Shown: positions 8,072-14,729 of the stretch, piece after piece | Layout of the letters: each line of letters opens with the position of its first letter | How positions within the stretch are numbered: position 1 is the stretch's first letter | Source of the DNA: DSNY01 sp016861185 | Lineage (GTDB): Bacteria > Pseudomonadota > Gammaproteobacteria > Burkholderiales > Burkholderiaceae_F | NCBI GenBank assembly: GCA_030263275.1 | Contig: SZOR01000091.1 | Location: 1 to 16,474, forward strand | Direction of reading: 5' to 3' | Length of the DNA stretch: 16,474 nucleotides | The notes under the pieces: generated by a model | Seen by the model: the letters and a program-made list of their open reading frames with translations, nothing else | What the model was told of the DNA's origin: nothing | The model's database searches: none | Program-made: the position numbers and the translations under genes

Positions 8072-8104
8072 CGATCTGCAATCCGCGATCCGCAGTCCGA
8101 TCCG
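8072..8104. repeat. Degenerate heptamer tandem array (four units plus a partial)
   Basis: The units CGATCTG, CAATCCG, CGATCCG and CAGTCCG follow each other without gaps at 8072-8099, and ATCCG at 8100-8104 continues the pattern. The consensus is C(G/A)(A/G)TC(C/T)G. It lies in the non-coding spacer directly after the C/G-run palindrome and looks like an old slipped-strand array. Confidence 0.6.
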
Positions 8105-8145
8105 GCCTGCATCCGTTCCCGGGTCCACCTCGTAAGTCGGTGCCG

Positions 8146-8162
8146 GAAGGGTCGAACCCTTC
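8146..8162. promoter_or_regulatory. Hairpin in the leader of the YxFxxD protein gene
   Basis: GAAGGGT and ACCCTTC form a perfect 7-bp stem with a 3-base CGA loop. It ends 19 bases before the AGGAG ribosome-binding site of the 8194 gene, so it is probably in the 5' leader. It may protect the mRNA or act as a weak attenuator; there is no T run. The structure is seen and the role is inferred. Confidence 0.35.
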
Positions 8163-8193
8163 GTCGTCCAACCCACCCACGAGGAGAATTGCC

Positions 8194-8610
8194 ATGAAAC
8201 GAGTCCTGCTGCTTGCCGCGCTCGCCACCATCGCCTTCGGCGCGCAAGCGAACCCCACCATCGAGCGCAATGGCGTGCTGGCGAACAAGGAAGGCCGCAC
8301 GCTCTACATCTTCGACAAGGACGCCCCGGGCAAGAGCAACTGCTACGGCGGTTGCGCCGCCGCCTGGCCGCCGTTTGCGGTGGCCAATGCGGCCCTCGCC
8401 GGCGGCGACTTCACGATCGTCGCGCGCGACGACGGCACCGCGCAGTGGGCGTACAAGGGCAAGCCGCTGTACTTCTTCGCGGGCGACGCCAAGCCGGGCG
8501 AGATCAACGGCGACAAGCAGGGCGGCGTGTGGCACGTGATCCGCAGCGCGCCGGCGAAGACCTCGTCGTCGGACGACGCCTACGGGCAGCGCTATTCGTA
8601 CACGTACTGA
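8194..8610 (+). CDS. Secreted protein with two YxFxxD motifs (COG4315 / Lipoprotein_15 family)
   Basis: This is a 138-residue exported protein of unknown function. The start ATG at 8194 is set by a good ribosome-binding site (AGGAG at 8182-8186, 7-base spacer) and by the Sec signal MKRVLLLAALATIAFGAQA, with likely cleavage after Ala19. Two copies of the family repeat are visible: LYIFDKD (Tyr38, Phe40, Asp43) with Cys50 and Cys54 in SNCYGGCAAAWPPF, and LYFFAGD (Tyr93, Phe95, Asp98) ending in GGVWHVI. The family is often called lipoprotein, yet no lipobox cysteine follows the signal, so this member should be soluble in the periplasm. The C-terminal tail is Tyr-rich (YGQRYSYTY). It lies downstream of the sigma/anti-sigma pair on the same strand, but a 245-base repeat-filled spacer leaves co-transcription open. 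Confidence 0.85.
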   Translation: MKRVLLLAALATIAFGAQANPTIERNGVLANKEGRTLYIFDKDAPGKSNCYGGCAAAWPPFAVANAALAGGDFTIVARDDGTAQWAYKGKPLYFFAGDAKPGEINGDKQGGVWHVIRSAPAKTSSSDDAYGQRYSYTY

Positions 8611-8620
8611 ACGGGGCAAT

Positions 8621-8643
8621 GCGGCGCGCGGTTCGCGCGCCGC
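8621..8643. terminator. GC-rich hairpin between convergent genes, likely bidirectional terminator
   Basis: A 10-bp stem (8621-8630 with 8634-8643, all G/C pairs) with the 3-base loop GTT fills the 37-base gap between the stops of the YxFxxD gene (8610) and dedA (8648). The position suggests it ends transcription from both sides. No strong T tract follows on either strand, so termination may be only partial. Confidence 0.5.
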
Positions 8644-8647
8644 GCCT

Positions 8648-9340
8648 TCAGTCGCGGTCGCGCGGCTGCGCCGACAGCGGCCGCGCGGCTGCGGGCGCCG
8701 GCCGCTGCCATGCGCCGACCACGCGCATCAGCGCCGCCAGCGCGAGCGGACCCAGCACCGCGGCAATGCCGACGATCAGGATGATGCCGAGGTTGTCGCG
8801 CACGATCGGCACGTTGCCGAACAGATACCCGCCGCCGACCAGCGAAACGACCCACAGCAGCGCGCCGGCGACGTTGAAGAGCTGGAACCTGCGGAAGTCC
8901 ATGCCCGAGGCGCCTGCCACCAGCGGCGCGAACGAGCGCACCACCGGCACGAAGCGCGCGATCACGATCGTCTTGCCGCCGTGCCGCTCGTAGAAGTCGT
9001 GCGTCTTCAGCAGCGCCGCCAGATCGATCCAGCGGATCGTGCCGTCGTAGACCTTGCGGCCGAGCCACGAGCCGATCAGGTAGTTCAGCGTGTTGCCGAG
9101 GATCGCAGCGATCGTGATCAGCGTCATCAGCGCGTACACGTCCATGTAGCCGCCCGCGGCGACCGCGCCGGCGACGAACAGCAGCGAGTCCCCCGGCAGG
9201 AAGGCCATGAAGACCAGCCCCGTCTCGGAAAAGAAGATCGCAAACAGCGTGATGTAGACCCACACGCCGTGCTTCTGCGCCATGGCCAGCAGGAACTGGT
9301 CCATCGCGGTGAACAGGTCGCCCCAGTTGATGCCTTCCAT
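8648..9340 (-). CDS. DedA-family inner-membrane protein
   Basis: This 230-residue membrane protein belongs to the DedA/SNARE-associated family (PF09335). Family members are needed for membrane homeostasis, and some are undecaprenyl-phosphate or phosphatidylethanolamine flippases. Diagnostic sequence includes FFSETGLVFMAFLPGDSLLF near residues 36-55, with the conserved acidic residue, and the amphipathic segment ARFVPVVRSFAPLVAG followed by FQLFNVAGALLWVV. The ATG at 9340 gives a standard family length and a short N-terminal helix (MEGINWGDLF). Only a weak AGG precedes it. The reading frame stays open far upstream, but that extension is antisense to mutL and is an artefact. A TATGAT hexamer at 9427-9422 could be its -10. 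It is divergent from mutL and convergent with the YxFxxD gene, so it appears to be a single-gene unit. Confidence 0.92.
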   Translation of the reverse strand: MEGINWGDLFTAMDQFLLAMAQKHGVWVYITLFAIFFSETGLVFMAFLPGDSLLFVAGAVAAGGYMDVYALMTLITIAAILGNTLNYLIGSWLGRKVYDGTIRWIDLAALLKTHDFYERHGGKTIVIARFVPVVRSFAPLVAGASGMDFRRFQLFNVAGALLWVVSLVGGGYLFGNVPIVRDNLGIILIVGIAAVLGPLALAALMRVVGAWQRPAPAAARPLSAQPRDRD

Positions 9341-9418
9341 CGGTGCCTGTGCGCGGCGTGTTGCGGTTTCCGTCCGCGATCGGCGGCGGGACGGCCCAGT
9401 GAGCGAAAGCGAAGCCGG

Positions 9419-9440
9419 CGGATCATACGCGAGCGATCCG
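9419..9440. repeat. Inverted repeat CGGATC-N10-GATCCG in the dedA-mutL divergent region
   Basis: Perfect 6-base arms are separated by 10 bases. The left arm overlaps TATGAT (minus strand, 9427-9422), a candidate -10 for dedA that would give a leader of about 75 bases. The spacing is operator-like, but 6-base arms occur by chance at this GC content. Confidence 0.3.
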
Positions 9441-9484
9441 GCCCGGCCACCCGGGCTTGCACTGAGGCAGCGCACGCCGCTTCC

Positions 9485-9490
9485 TATAAT
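9485..9490 (+). promoter_or_regulatory. -10 element TATAAT immediately upstream of mutL
   Basis: A perfect TATAAT ends 6 bases before the mutL ATG (9497). The usual 6-8 base distance to the start point would put transcription start at or next to the A of the ATG, giving a leaderless message. No good -35 is present at 16-18 bases; CTGAGG occupies that place. No Shine-Dalgarno lies between the hexamer and the ATG. Confidence 0.5.
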
Positions 9491-9496
9491 CGCCGC

Positions 9497-11302
9497 ATGT
9501 CCTCGCCGCCGCTTGCGCCGGTTCTGAGGCGGCGCGCGATCCGTCCGCTGCCCGATCCATTGATCAGCCAGATCGCGGCCGGCGAAGTCGTCGAACGCCC
9601 CGCCTCGATCGTCAAGGAACTCGTTGAGAACGCCATCGACGCCGGCGCCACGCGCATCGACGTTCGGCTCGAAGGCGGCGGCATCCGCCGCGTGCTCATC
9701 ATCGACGACGGTTGCGGCATTCCGCGGGACGAGCTGCCGCTCGCGCTCGCGCGCCACGCAACCAGCAAGATCGCGAGCCTGCAGGAGCTGGAGTCGGTGC
9801 TTTCGCTCGGCTTTCGCGGCGAGGCGCTCGCCGCGATCGCTTCCGTCGCCGCCGTCAGCATCACCTCGCGCGAGCGCGAGGCGCCGAGCGCGTTCCGCAT
9901 CGAAGGCGAAGGCGGGACGATCGAGCCGGCCGCCGGACCGCCGGGAACGCGCGTCGAAGTCGCCGATCTGTTCTTCAAGACGCCGGCACGCCGCAAGTTC
10001 CTGCGCGCCGAGGCGACCGAACTGGGCCATTGCATCGCGCAGGTCGAACGCATCGCCGCTGCACACCCGGCCGTCGCGTTCACCGTCGCGCACGAAGGCC
10101 GAATCGTGCGCGATCTGCCCGCGACCACGCTGCAGGAACGGGCGACGGCGTTGATGCCGGAGGAGTTCGCGGGCGCGAATCGCGCGATCGAAGCGCAGGC
10201 GGGCGCGATCCGGCTGCGCGGCTGGGTCGGACTGCCGACCGCGGCGCGCGCGCGCGCCGACAGCCAGTACTTCTACGTCAACGGCCGCTACGTGCGCGAC
10301 AAGGTGCTCGCGCACGCGGTGCGCGCCGCCTATGCCGACGTGCTGCACGGCCAGTCGCAGCCGATGTACGTGCTGTTCCTCGACATCGACCCGACCCGCG
10401 TCGACGTCAACGTGCATCCGACCAAGATCGAAGTGCGCTTCCGCGATTCGCAGGCGGTGCATCAGTTCGTGCTGCACGCGGTGCAGGAGGCGCTGGCGCC
10501 CCTTCGACAGACTCCGGGCGTGGAATCGGCGCGCATCGCTGCGCCGGCCGCCGCCGCGCCGTCGATCCCGCGAGCGCCGTGGCTGCAACGCGCAGAGCAG
10601 CCGGCGCTCGGCATCGCGCAGCCGGTCGCCGCATACCTCGCGATGCTCGCGCCGGCGGACGGGCGTTCCGCTGCAACGCCGGCCGCCGACATGTCGGCGT
10701 CCACAGAGTGCGGCGAAGACTTCCCGCTCGGCATCGCACTGGCGCAACTCGCCGGCATCTACGTGCTCGCGCAAAACCGCGCCGGACTCGTGCTGGTCGA
10801 CATGCACGCCGCGCACGAGCGCATCGTCTACGAGAAGCTCAAGCGCCAGCTCGACGCGCACGCGATTCCGCAGCAGCGGCTGCTGATTCCGCAGGTCTTC
10901 GCCGCCGACGCGCTCGATGTCGCCACCGCGGAGGAGCACGCCGAGACGCTCGCCGCCGTCGGACTCGATCTGGCGCCGGCCGCGCCGACGCAGCTCGCGC
11001 TGCGCGCGGTGCCGGCGCTGCTCGCCGGCGCCGACGGCGCTTCGCTTGCGCGCGACGTGCTGCGCGATCTCAGGGAGTACGGCGGCTCGCGCGTGCTGAC
11101 CGAGCACCGCAACGAGCTGCTCGCGACGCTCGCCTGCCACGGCGCGGTGCGCGCGAACCGCAGGCTCACGCCCGACGAGATGAACGCGCTGCTGCGCGAG
11201 ATGGAGGCGACCGAACGCGCCGACCAGTGCAACCACGGCCGGCCGACCTGGATCCAGCTTTCGCTCCCCGAGCTGGACAAGCTGTTCCTGCGCGGTCGAT
11301 GA
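9497..11302 (+). CDS. mutL: DNA mismatch repair protein MutL with endonuclease motif
   Basis: This 601-residue MutL is the ATPase that links mismatch recognition by MutS to strand removal. The N-terminal GHKL domain shows ISQIAAGEVVERPASIVKEL, Glu44 in ELVENAIDAG, IDDGCGIP, RHATSKI and GFRGEAL; a transducer domain runs to about residue 335. After a Pro/Ala-rich linker (about 340-410), the C-terminal domain has DMHAAHERIVYE (435-446), which fits the metal-binding nuclease pattern D[Q/M]HA(x)2E(x)4E. It also has ACHGAV (546-551), CNHGRP (578-583) and QRLLIP (460-465), the last resembling the sliding-clamp binding motif. MutL proteins of MutH-less bacteria nick DNA themselves, so this copy is predicted to be active. 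The start is the first ATG before the conserved domain. The TGA overlaps the next gene's ATG (ATGA, 11299-11302). Confidence 0.97.
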   Translation: MSSPPLAPVLRRRAIRPLPDPLISQIAAGEVVERPASIVKELVENAIDAGATRIDVRLEGGGIRRVLIIDDGCGIPRDELPLALARHATSKIASLQELESVLSLGFRGEALAAIASVAAVSITSREREAPSAFRIEGEGGTIEPAAGPPGTRVEVADLFFKTPARRKFLRAEATELGHCIAQVERIAAAHPAVAFTVAHEGRIVRDLPATTLQERATALMPEEFAGANRAIEAQAGAIRLRGWVGLPTAARARADSQYFYVNGRYVRDKVLAHAVRAAYADVLHGQSQPMYVLFLDIDPTRVDVNVHPTKIEVRFRDSQAVHQFVLHAVQEALAPLRQTPGVESARIAAPAAAAPSIPRAPWLQRAEQPALGIAQPVAAYLAMLAPADGRSAATPAADMSASTECGEDFPLGIALAQLAGIYVLAQNRAGLVLVDMHAAHERIVYEKLKRQLDAHAIPQQRLLIPQVFAADALDVATAEEHAETLAAVGLDLAPAAPTQLALRAVPALLAGADGASLARDVLRDLREYGGSRVLTEHRNELLATLACHGAVRANRRLTPDEMNALLREMEATERADQCNHGRPTWIQLSLPELDKLFLRGR

Positions 11303-12525
11303 CGAGCAGTGTGCGGCTACACGTCGCCGGGCTCACCGCGACGACCGTACTGTGGCTCACCGCCGGGCTGTCGATGCTGCAGCCGCTGGCGACCGATCTG
11401 TACCTGCCGACGCTGCCGGGCATCGCCGCCTACTTCGAAACGACCGTCGCGACGGTGCAGTGGACGCTGTCGATCTTCGTCGCCGCGTTCGGCGCGTGGC
11501 AGCTCGTCGCCGGACCCGTGTCGGACCGCTACGGCCGCTATCCGGTGGTCGTCGGCGGCGCCTTCGTCTACTGCGGGGCGAGTGTGCTCGCGCTCGCTGC
11601 CCCGACGATCGGCGTGCTGATCGCCGCGCGCGTGCTGCAGGCGGTCGGCGCGTGCTCGTGCCTCGTCGGCGCGCGCGGCTTCGTGCGCGATCTGTACGCG
11701 CCGACCGAAGGCGCGCGCATGCTCGCGGCCGCGGCGACGATCATGTCGTTCGCGCCGCTGATCGGCCCGGTGCTCGGCGCCTACGTCTACGTGGCCTTCG
11801 GCTGGCGTTCCGCCTTCGCGCTGCTGGCCGGCTTTTCGCTGCTGCTGGCGACCGCCGCAGCGCTGAGATTGAAGGAAACGAACCAGCACCGCAACCCGCA
11901 TGCGCTGCGACTGGCACCGATGCTGCGCGCCTATGCCGAGGTCGCGCGTTCACCGGCGTTCCGCGCGTACACGCTGTCGGCCGCCGCGACCTACGCGGGG
12001 CTGTTCGCGTTCATCTCCGGCTCGTCGTTCGTGCTGATCCGCGTGCTCGGCGTATCGACGACCGCTTACGGTTTTTCGTTTTCGACGATGGTCGCGGGGT
12101 ATCTCGTCGGCACGCTCGTGTGCCGCCGCTTCGTCGTGCAGCACGGGCTGCAGCGCACCGTCTACGCGGGTGCGTCGCTGCAGGCCGCCGCCGGCGTGAC
12201 GATGGCGCTGCTCGCGATCGCCGGCGTGCACGTGCCCGCGGCGATCGTCGTGCCGATGTTCTTCTACGGCATCGCCCACGGCATGATCCAGCCGCCCGCG
12301 CAGTCGGGCGCGGTGGCACCGTTTCCGAAGACGGCCGGCGCGGCAGCCGCGCTGATGGGCTTCACGATGATGCTGATCGCGTCGCTCGTCGGCTTCTGGA
12401 TCGGCGCGAGCTACAACGGCACCGTCTATCCGCTGACGCTGACGATCTGCGCAACGTCGCTCGCCTCGATGCTGATCGCCGCGACGCTGGTGCGACGCCA
12501 CGGCGATGTCGCGCAGCACGGTTGA
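11299..12525 (+). CDS. Bcr/CflA-type MFS drug exporter
   Basis: This is a 408-residue major facilitator protein of about 12 membrane helices. TM1 begins LSMLQPLATDLYLPTLPGI, very typical of the Bcr/CflA (DHA1) group, which exports drugs such as bicyclomycin and sulfonamides or amino acids such as cysteine by proton antiport. Motif A appears as GPVSDRYGRYPVV (72-84). The TM4-5 segment RVLQAVGACSCLVGARGFVRDLY (111-133) matches the group's conserved Arg-rich pattern. The ATG at 11299 overlaps the mutL stop by four bases, and its last 20 bases overlap miaA, so it is translationally coupled on both sides. The in-frame open stretch before 11299 is only a shadow of mutL. The gene is not part of the E. 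coli mutL-miaA arrangement and appears inserted. The substrate is unknown. Confidence 0.92.
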   Translation: MTSSVRLHVAGLTATTVLWLTAGLSMLQPLATDLYLPTLPGIAAYFETTVATVQWTLSIFVAAFGAWQLVAGPVSDRYGRYPVVVGGAFVYCGASVLALAAPTIGVLIAARVLQAVGACSCLVGARGFVRDLYAPTEGARMLAAAATIMSFAPLIGPVLGAYVYVAFGWRSAFALLAGFSLLLATAAALRLKETNQHRNPHALRLAPMLRAYAEVARSPAFRAYTLSAAATYAGLFAFISGSSFVLIRVLGVSTTAYGFSFSTMVAGYLVGTLVCRRFVVQHGLQRTVYAGASLQAAAGVTMALLAIAGVHVPAAIVVPMFFYGIAHGMIQPPAQSGAVAPFPKTAGAAAALMGFTMMLIASLVGFWIGASYNGTVYPLTLTICATSLASMLIAATLVRRHGDVAQHG

Positions 12526-13435
12526 CGCGATCCTGCTGCTCGGCCCGACGGCCTGCGGCAAGAGCGCGCTGGCCATGCGGCTCGCGCGCGAGATCGCGCT
12601 CGAGATCGTCTCGGTCGATTCCGCGCAGGTGTACCGCGGCATGGACATCGGCACCGCCAAGCCGAGCGCGGCCGAGCGCGCACTGGTGCCGCACCATTTG
12701 ATCGACCTGCGCGACCCGTCCGAGCCCTACTCCGCCGCCGACTTCGTCCGCGACGCCACGTCTGCGATCGAACAGATCCGCGCGCGCGGCCGGCTGCCGC
12801 TGGTCGTCGGCGGCACGATGCTCTACGCGAAGGCGCTGCGCGAAGGTCTGAGCGCGCTGCCCTCGGCCGACCGCGAGGTGCGCGCGCGGATCGAAGCGCG
12901 CGCACGCGAGATCGGCTGGCCCGGATTGCACGCCGAGCTCGCCCGCGTCGATCCGACCGCCGCCGCGCGCTTGCCGCCGAACGACAGCCAACGCATCCAG
13001 CGCGCGCTCGAAGTGTTCGAGTTGACCGGCGTGCCGCTGTCGCAGTTACAGGCCAATCCGCAGAAGCCCCAGCTTGCGCTGGCAACGATCGCGCTGATTC
13101 CGCCGGATCGAAAGGAATTGCACCGGCGGATCGAGCGCCGCTTCGACGCGATGCTCGCTAACGGCTTCCTCGACGAAGTGCGCGCGCTGATGGCGCGCGG
13201 CGACCTGAACCCGGATCTGCCGTCGATGCGTTCTGTCGGCTACCGCCAGGTCTGGCAGCACCTCTCGCAGGCGACGCCGTTTGCCGAGTTTCGCTCCGCC
13301 GCGATCGCCGCGACGCGCCAGCTCGCCAAGCGGCAGATCACGTGGTTGCGGTCGATGAAGGATGCGGTCGTCGTCGACCCGTTCGAGGCCGACGCATTCG
13401 AGCGCGTGAAGGCGCTCGTCGTAGAACGTGGCTGA
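12506..13435 (+). CDS. miaA: tRNA dimethylallyltransferase MiaA
   Basis: This 309-residue enzyme transfers a dimethylallyl group from DMAPP to A37 of tRNAs reading UNN codons (i6A37), the first step toward ms2i6A. The P-loop GPTACGKS (13-20) has Cys where many homologues have Ser. The catalytic-site region SVDSAQVYRGMDIGTAKPS follows. Next come PHHLIDLRDPSEPYSAADF, VVGGTMLYAKAL, the NDSQRIQRALEV tRNA-binding segment, RSVGYRQVW, and the RQLAKRQITWLR C-terminal motif. The ATG at 12506 overlaps the MFS gene by 20 bases, and the P-loop is near the N-terminus as expected. It ends 20 bases from the convergent threonine ammonia-lyase. No hfq follows, unlike E. coli. Confidence 0.97.
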   Translation: MSRSTVDAILLLGPTACGKSALAMRLAREIALEIVSVDSAQVYRGMDIGTAKPSAAERALVPHHLIDLRDPSEPYSAADFVRDATSAIEQIRARGRLPLVVGGTMLYAKALREGLSALPSADREVRARIEARAREIGWPGLHAELARVDPTAAARLPPNDSQRIQRALEVFELTGVPLSQLQANPQKPQLALATIALIPPDRKELHRRIERRFDAMLANGFLDEVRALMARGDLNPDLPSMRSVGYRQVWQHLSQATPFAEFRSAAIAATRQLAKRQITWLRSMKDAVVVDPFEADAFERVKALVVERG

Positions 13436-13455
13436 TCGGCAGACCGGCGCCGCGT

Positions 13456-14676
13456 TCAGTACGTATCCAGCTCCGCCGGCAGCCCCGCTTCGCGCAATGC
13501 GCGCAGCACTTCTTCGATGTGCTCGGGGCCGCGCGTCTGCAGCACCATCTCGAGCTGGGCGTTCTGTGCGGGCAGCGTGGTGAACGCACGCTGGTGCTCG
13601 ACTTCCTCGATGTTCGCGCCCGCCCTGCCGACGATGGCCGCGGCGCGCGCAAGTTCGCCCGGCACGTCGCGCGTGGCCACGCGGATGCGCGCCAGGCGCC
13701 CGGCGCGGACCATGCCGCGTTCGATGATGTCGGCGAGCATCATCGGGTCGATGTTGCCGCCGGTCAGGATCAGCCCGACCCTCTTGCCGGCGAAGCGTTC
13801 GCGGTGACGGATCAGCGCCGCCAGCCCCGCAGCACCGGCGCCCTCGACGACGGTCTTTTCGATCTCCAGCAGCAGCACGATCGCGTGCTCGATGTCGCCT
13901 TCCGACACGAGCACGATGTCATTGACCACCCGCCTGACGATCTCGCGCGTGATGAGCCCCGGTGACTTCACCGCGATGCCTTCGGCGAGCGTCGCGTTCG
14001 CCGAAGGCAGCTCGATGCCTTTGAACAGCGCGTACATCGCGGGAAAGTGCTCGGTCTGCACGCCGACGACTTCGATGCCGGCCTTGATCGCGCGCGCGGC
14101 GATCGCCATGCCCGAAATGAGTCCGCCGCCGCCGATCGGCACGCACAGGCAGTCGAGCTGCGGCTGCGCCGCGAACATCTCGAGCGCGACCGTGCCCTGC
14201 CCGGCGATCACGTCGGCATCGTCGTACGGGTGCACCATCGTCAGCCCGCGCTCGGCGGTGAGCCGCGTGGCTTCGGCCTTGGTGTCGTCGAAGTTCTCGC
14301 CGAACAGCACGATCTCGGCGCCGAAGCCGCGCGTGCGTTCGACCTTGACCATCGGCGTGAACTTCGGCATCACGATCACCGCGGGCACGCCCATCCGTTG
14401 CGCGTGGTACGCGACCCCCTGCGCGTGGTTGCCCGCCGACACGGCGATCACGCCGCGCGCGCGCTCGTCGGCGGTGAGCCGGCTCATGCGGTTGTACGCC
14501 CCGCGCTCCTTGAAGCTCGCGGTGAACTGCAGGTTCTCGAACTTCAGGTAGACCTCGGCGCCGGTGATCTGCGACAGCGTGCGCGAGTGCAGGCACGGCG
14601 TGTTCTCGATCTGCCCGCGCAGCCGCTCGGCGGCGCGGCGGACGTCTTCGATCGAAATGTCGGGCGAATCGCTCAT
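13456..14676 (-). CDS. ilvA: Threonine ammonia-lyase (threonine dehydratase), medium form with one ACT domain
   Basis: This 406-residue PLP enzyme deaminates L-threonine (and serine) to 2-oxobutyrate and ammonia; 2-oxobutyrate can enter isoleucine synthesis. The PLP-binding lysine is Lys56 in TASFKERGA. The phosphate-binding glycine loop GGGG is at 182-185, with SAGNHAQGVAYHA and LTGGNIDP also characteristic. Residues about 330-403 form a single ACT regulatory domain (RIRVATRDVPGELARAAAIV). The length and single ACT domain match the roughly 400-residue medium form rather than the two-ACT biosynthetic E. coli IlvA or the ACT-less TdcB. The start ATG 14676 has GGGGAG at 14686-14681; an upstream in-frame ATG at 14709 would span the promoter region and is rejected. 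TAAACT (14704-14699) is a -10 candidate. Whether its role is catabolic or biosynthetic is undecided. Confidence 0.93.
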   Translation of the reverse strand: MSDSPDISIEDVRRAAERLRGQIENTPCLHSRTLSQITGAEVYLKFENLQFTASFKERGAYNRMSRLTADERARGVIAVSAGNHAQGVAYHAQRMGVPAVIVMPKFTPMVKVERTRGFGAEIVLFGENFDDTKAEATRLTAERGLTMVHPYDDADVIAGQGTVALEMFAAQPQLDCLCVPIGGGGLISGMAIAARAIKAGIEVVGVQTEHFPAMYALFKGIELPSANATLAEGIAVKSPGLITREIVRRVVNDIVLVSEGDIEHAIVLLLEIEKTVVEGAGAAGLAALIRHRERFAGKRVGLILTGGNIDPMMLADIIERGMVRAGRLARIRVATRDVPGELARAAAIVGRAGANIEEVEHQRAFTTLPAQNAQLEMVLQTRGPEHIEEVLRALREAGLPAELDTY

Positions 14677-14716
14677 GTTTCTCCCCGCAGGACGGCGCAG
14701 TTTAGCCATGCGTCCT

Positions 14717-14722
14717 TACAAT
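14717..14722 (+). promoter_or_regulatory. -10-like TACAAT upstream of the ABC ATPase gene
   Basis: TACAAT (5 of 6 consensus) ends 7 bases before the ATG at 14730 and overlaps an alternative ATG at 14721. If used, transcription would start at or near 14730 and give a leaderless message, which also favours 14730 as the true start. No clear -35 is present. It faces the TAAACT element of the divergent ilvA gene within a 53-base interval. Confidence 0.4.
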
Positions 14723-14729
14723 GCCCCGC

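Noticed and set aside
8072..8104. Heptamer array as a CRISPR array
   Set aside because: The units are 7 bases long with no spacers and there are no cas genes, so it is a simple tandem repeat.
7103..8619. Minus-strand frames containing EKGGRGDF / EKGGQGGF-like peptides
   Set aside because: These peptides come from translating the C6/G6 palindrome and are a recurring annotation artefact.
8648..11236. 862-codon version of the DedA gene
   Set aside because: Only the part from 9340 downward is DedA; the rest is antisense to mutL and has no recognisable domain.
9712..12525. 937-codon version of the MFS gene with a long N-terminal extension
   Set aside because: The extension is mutL read in another frame; the exporter starts at the ATG overlapping the mutL stop.
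13436..13455. Terminator between miaA and ilvA
   Set aside because: The 20-base gap shows only weak self-complementarity and no T run.
14677..14729. Amino-acid attenuator or riboswitch before ilvA
   Set aside because: The leader is too short; there is no Thr/Ile-rich leader peptide and no paired terminator structure.
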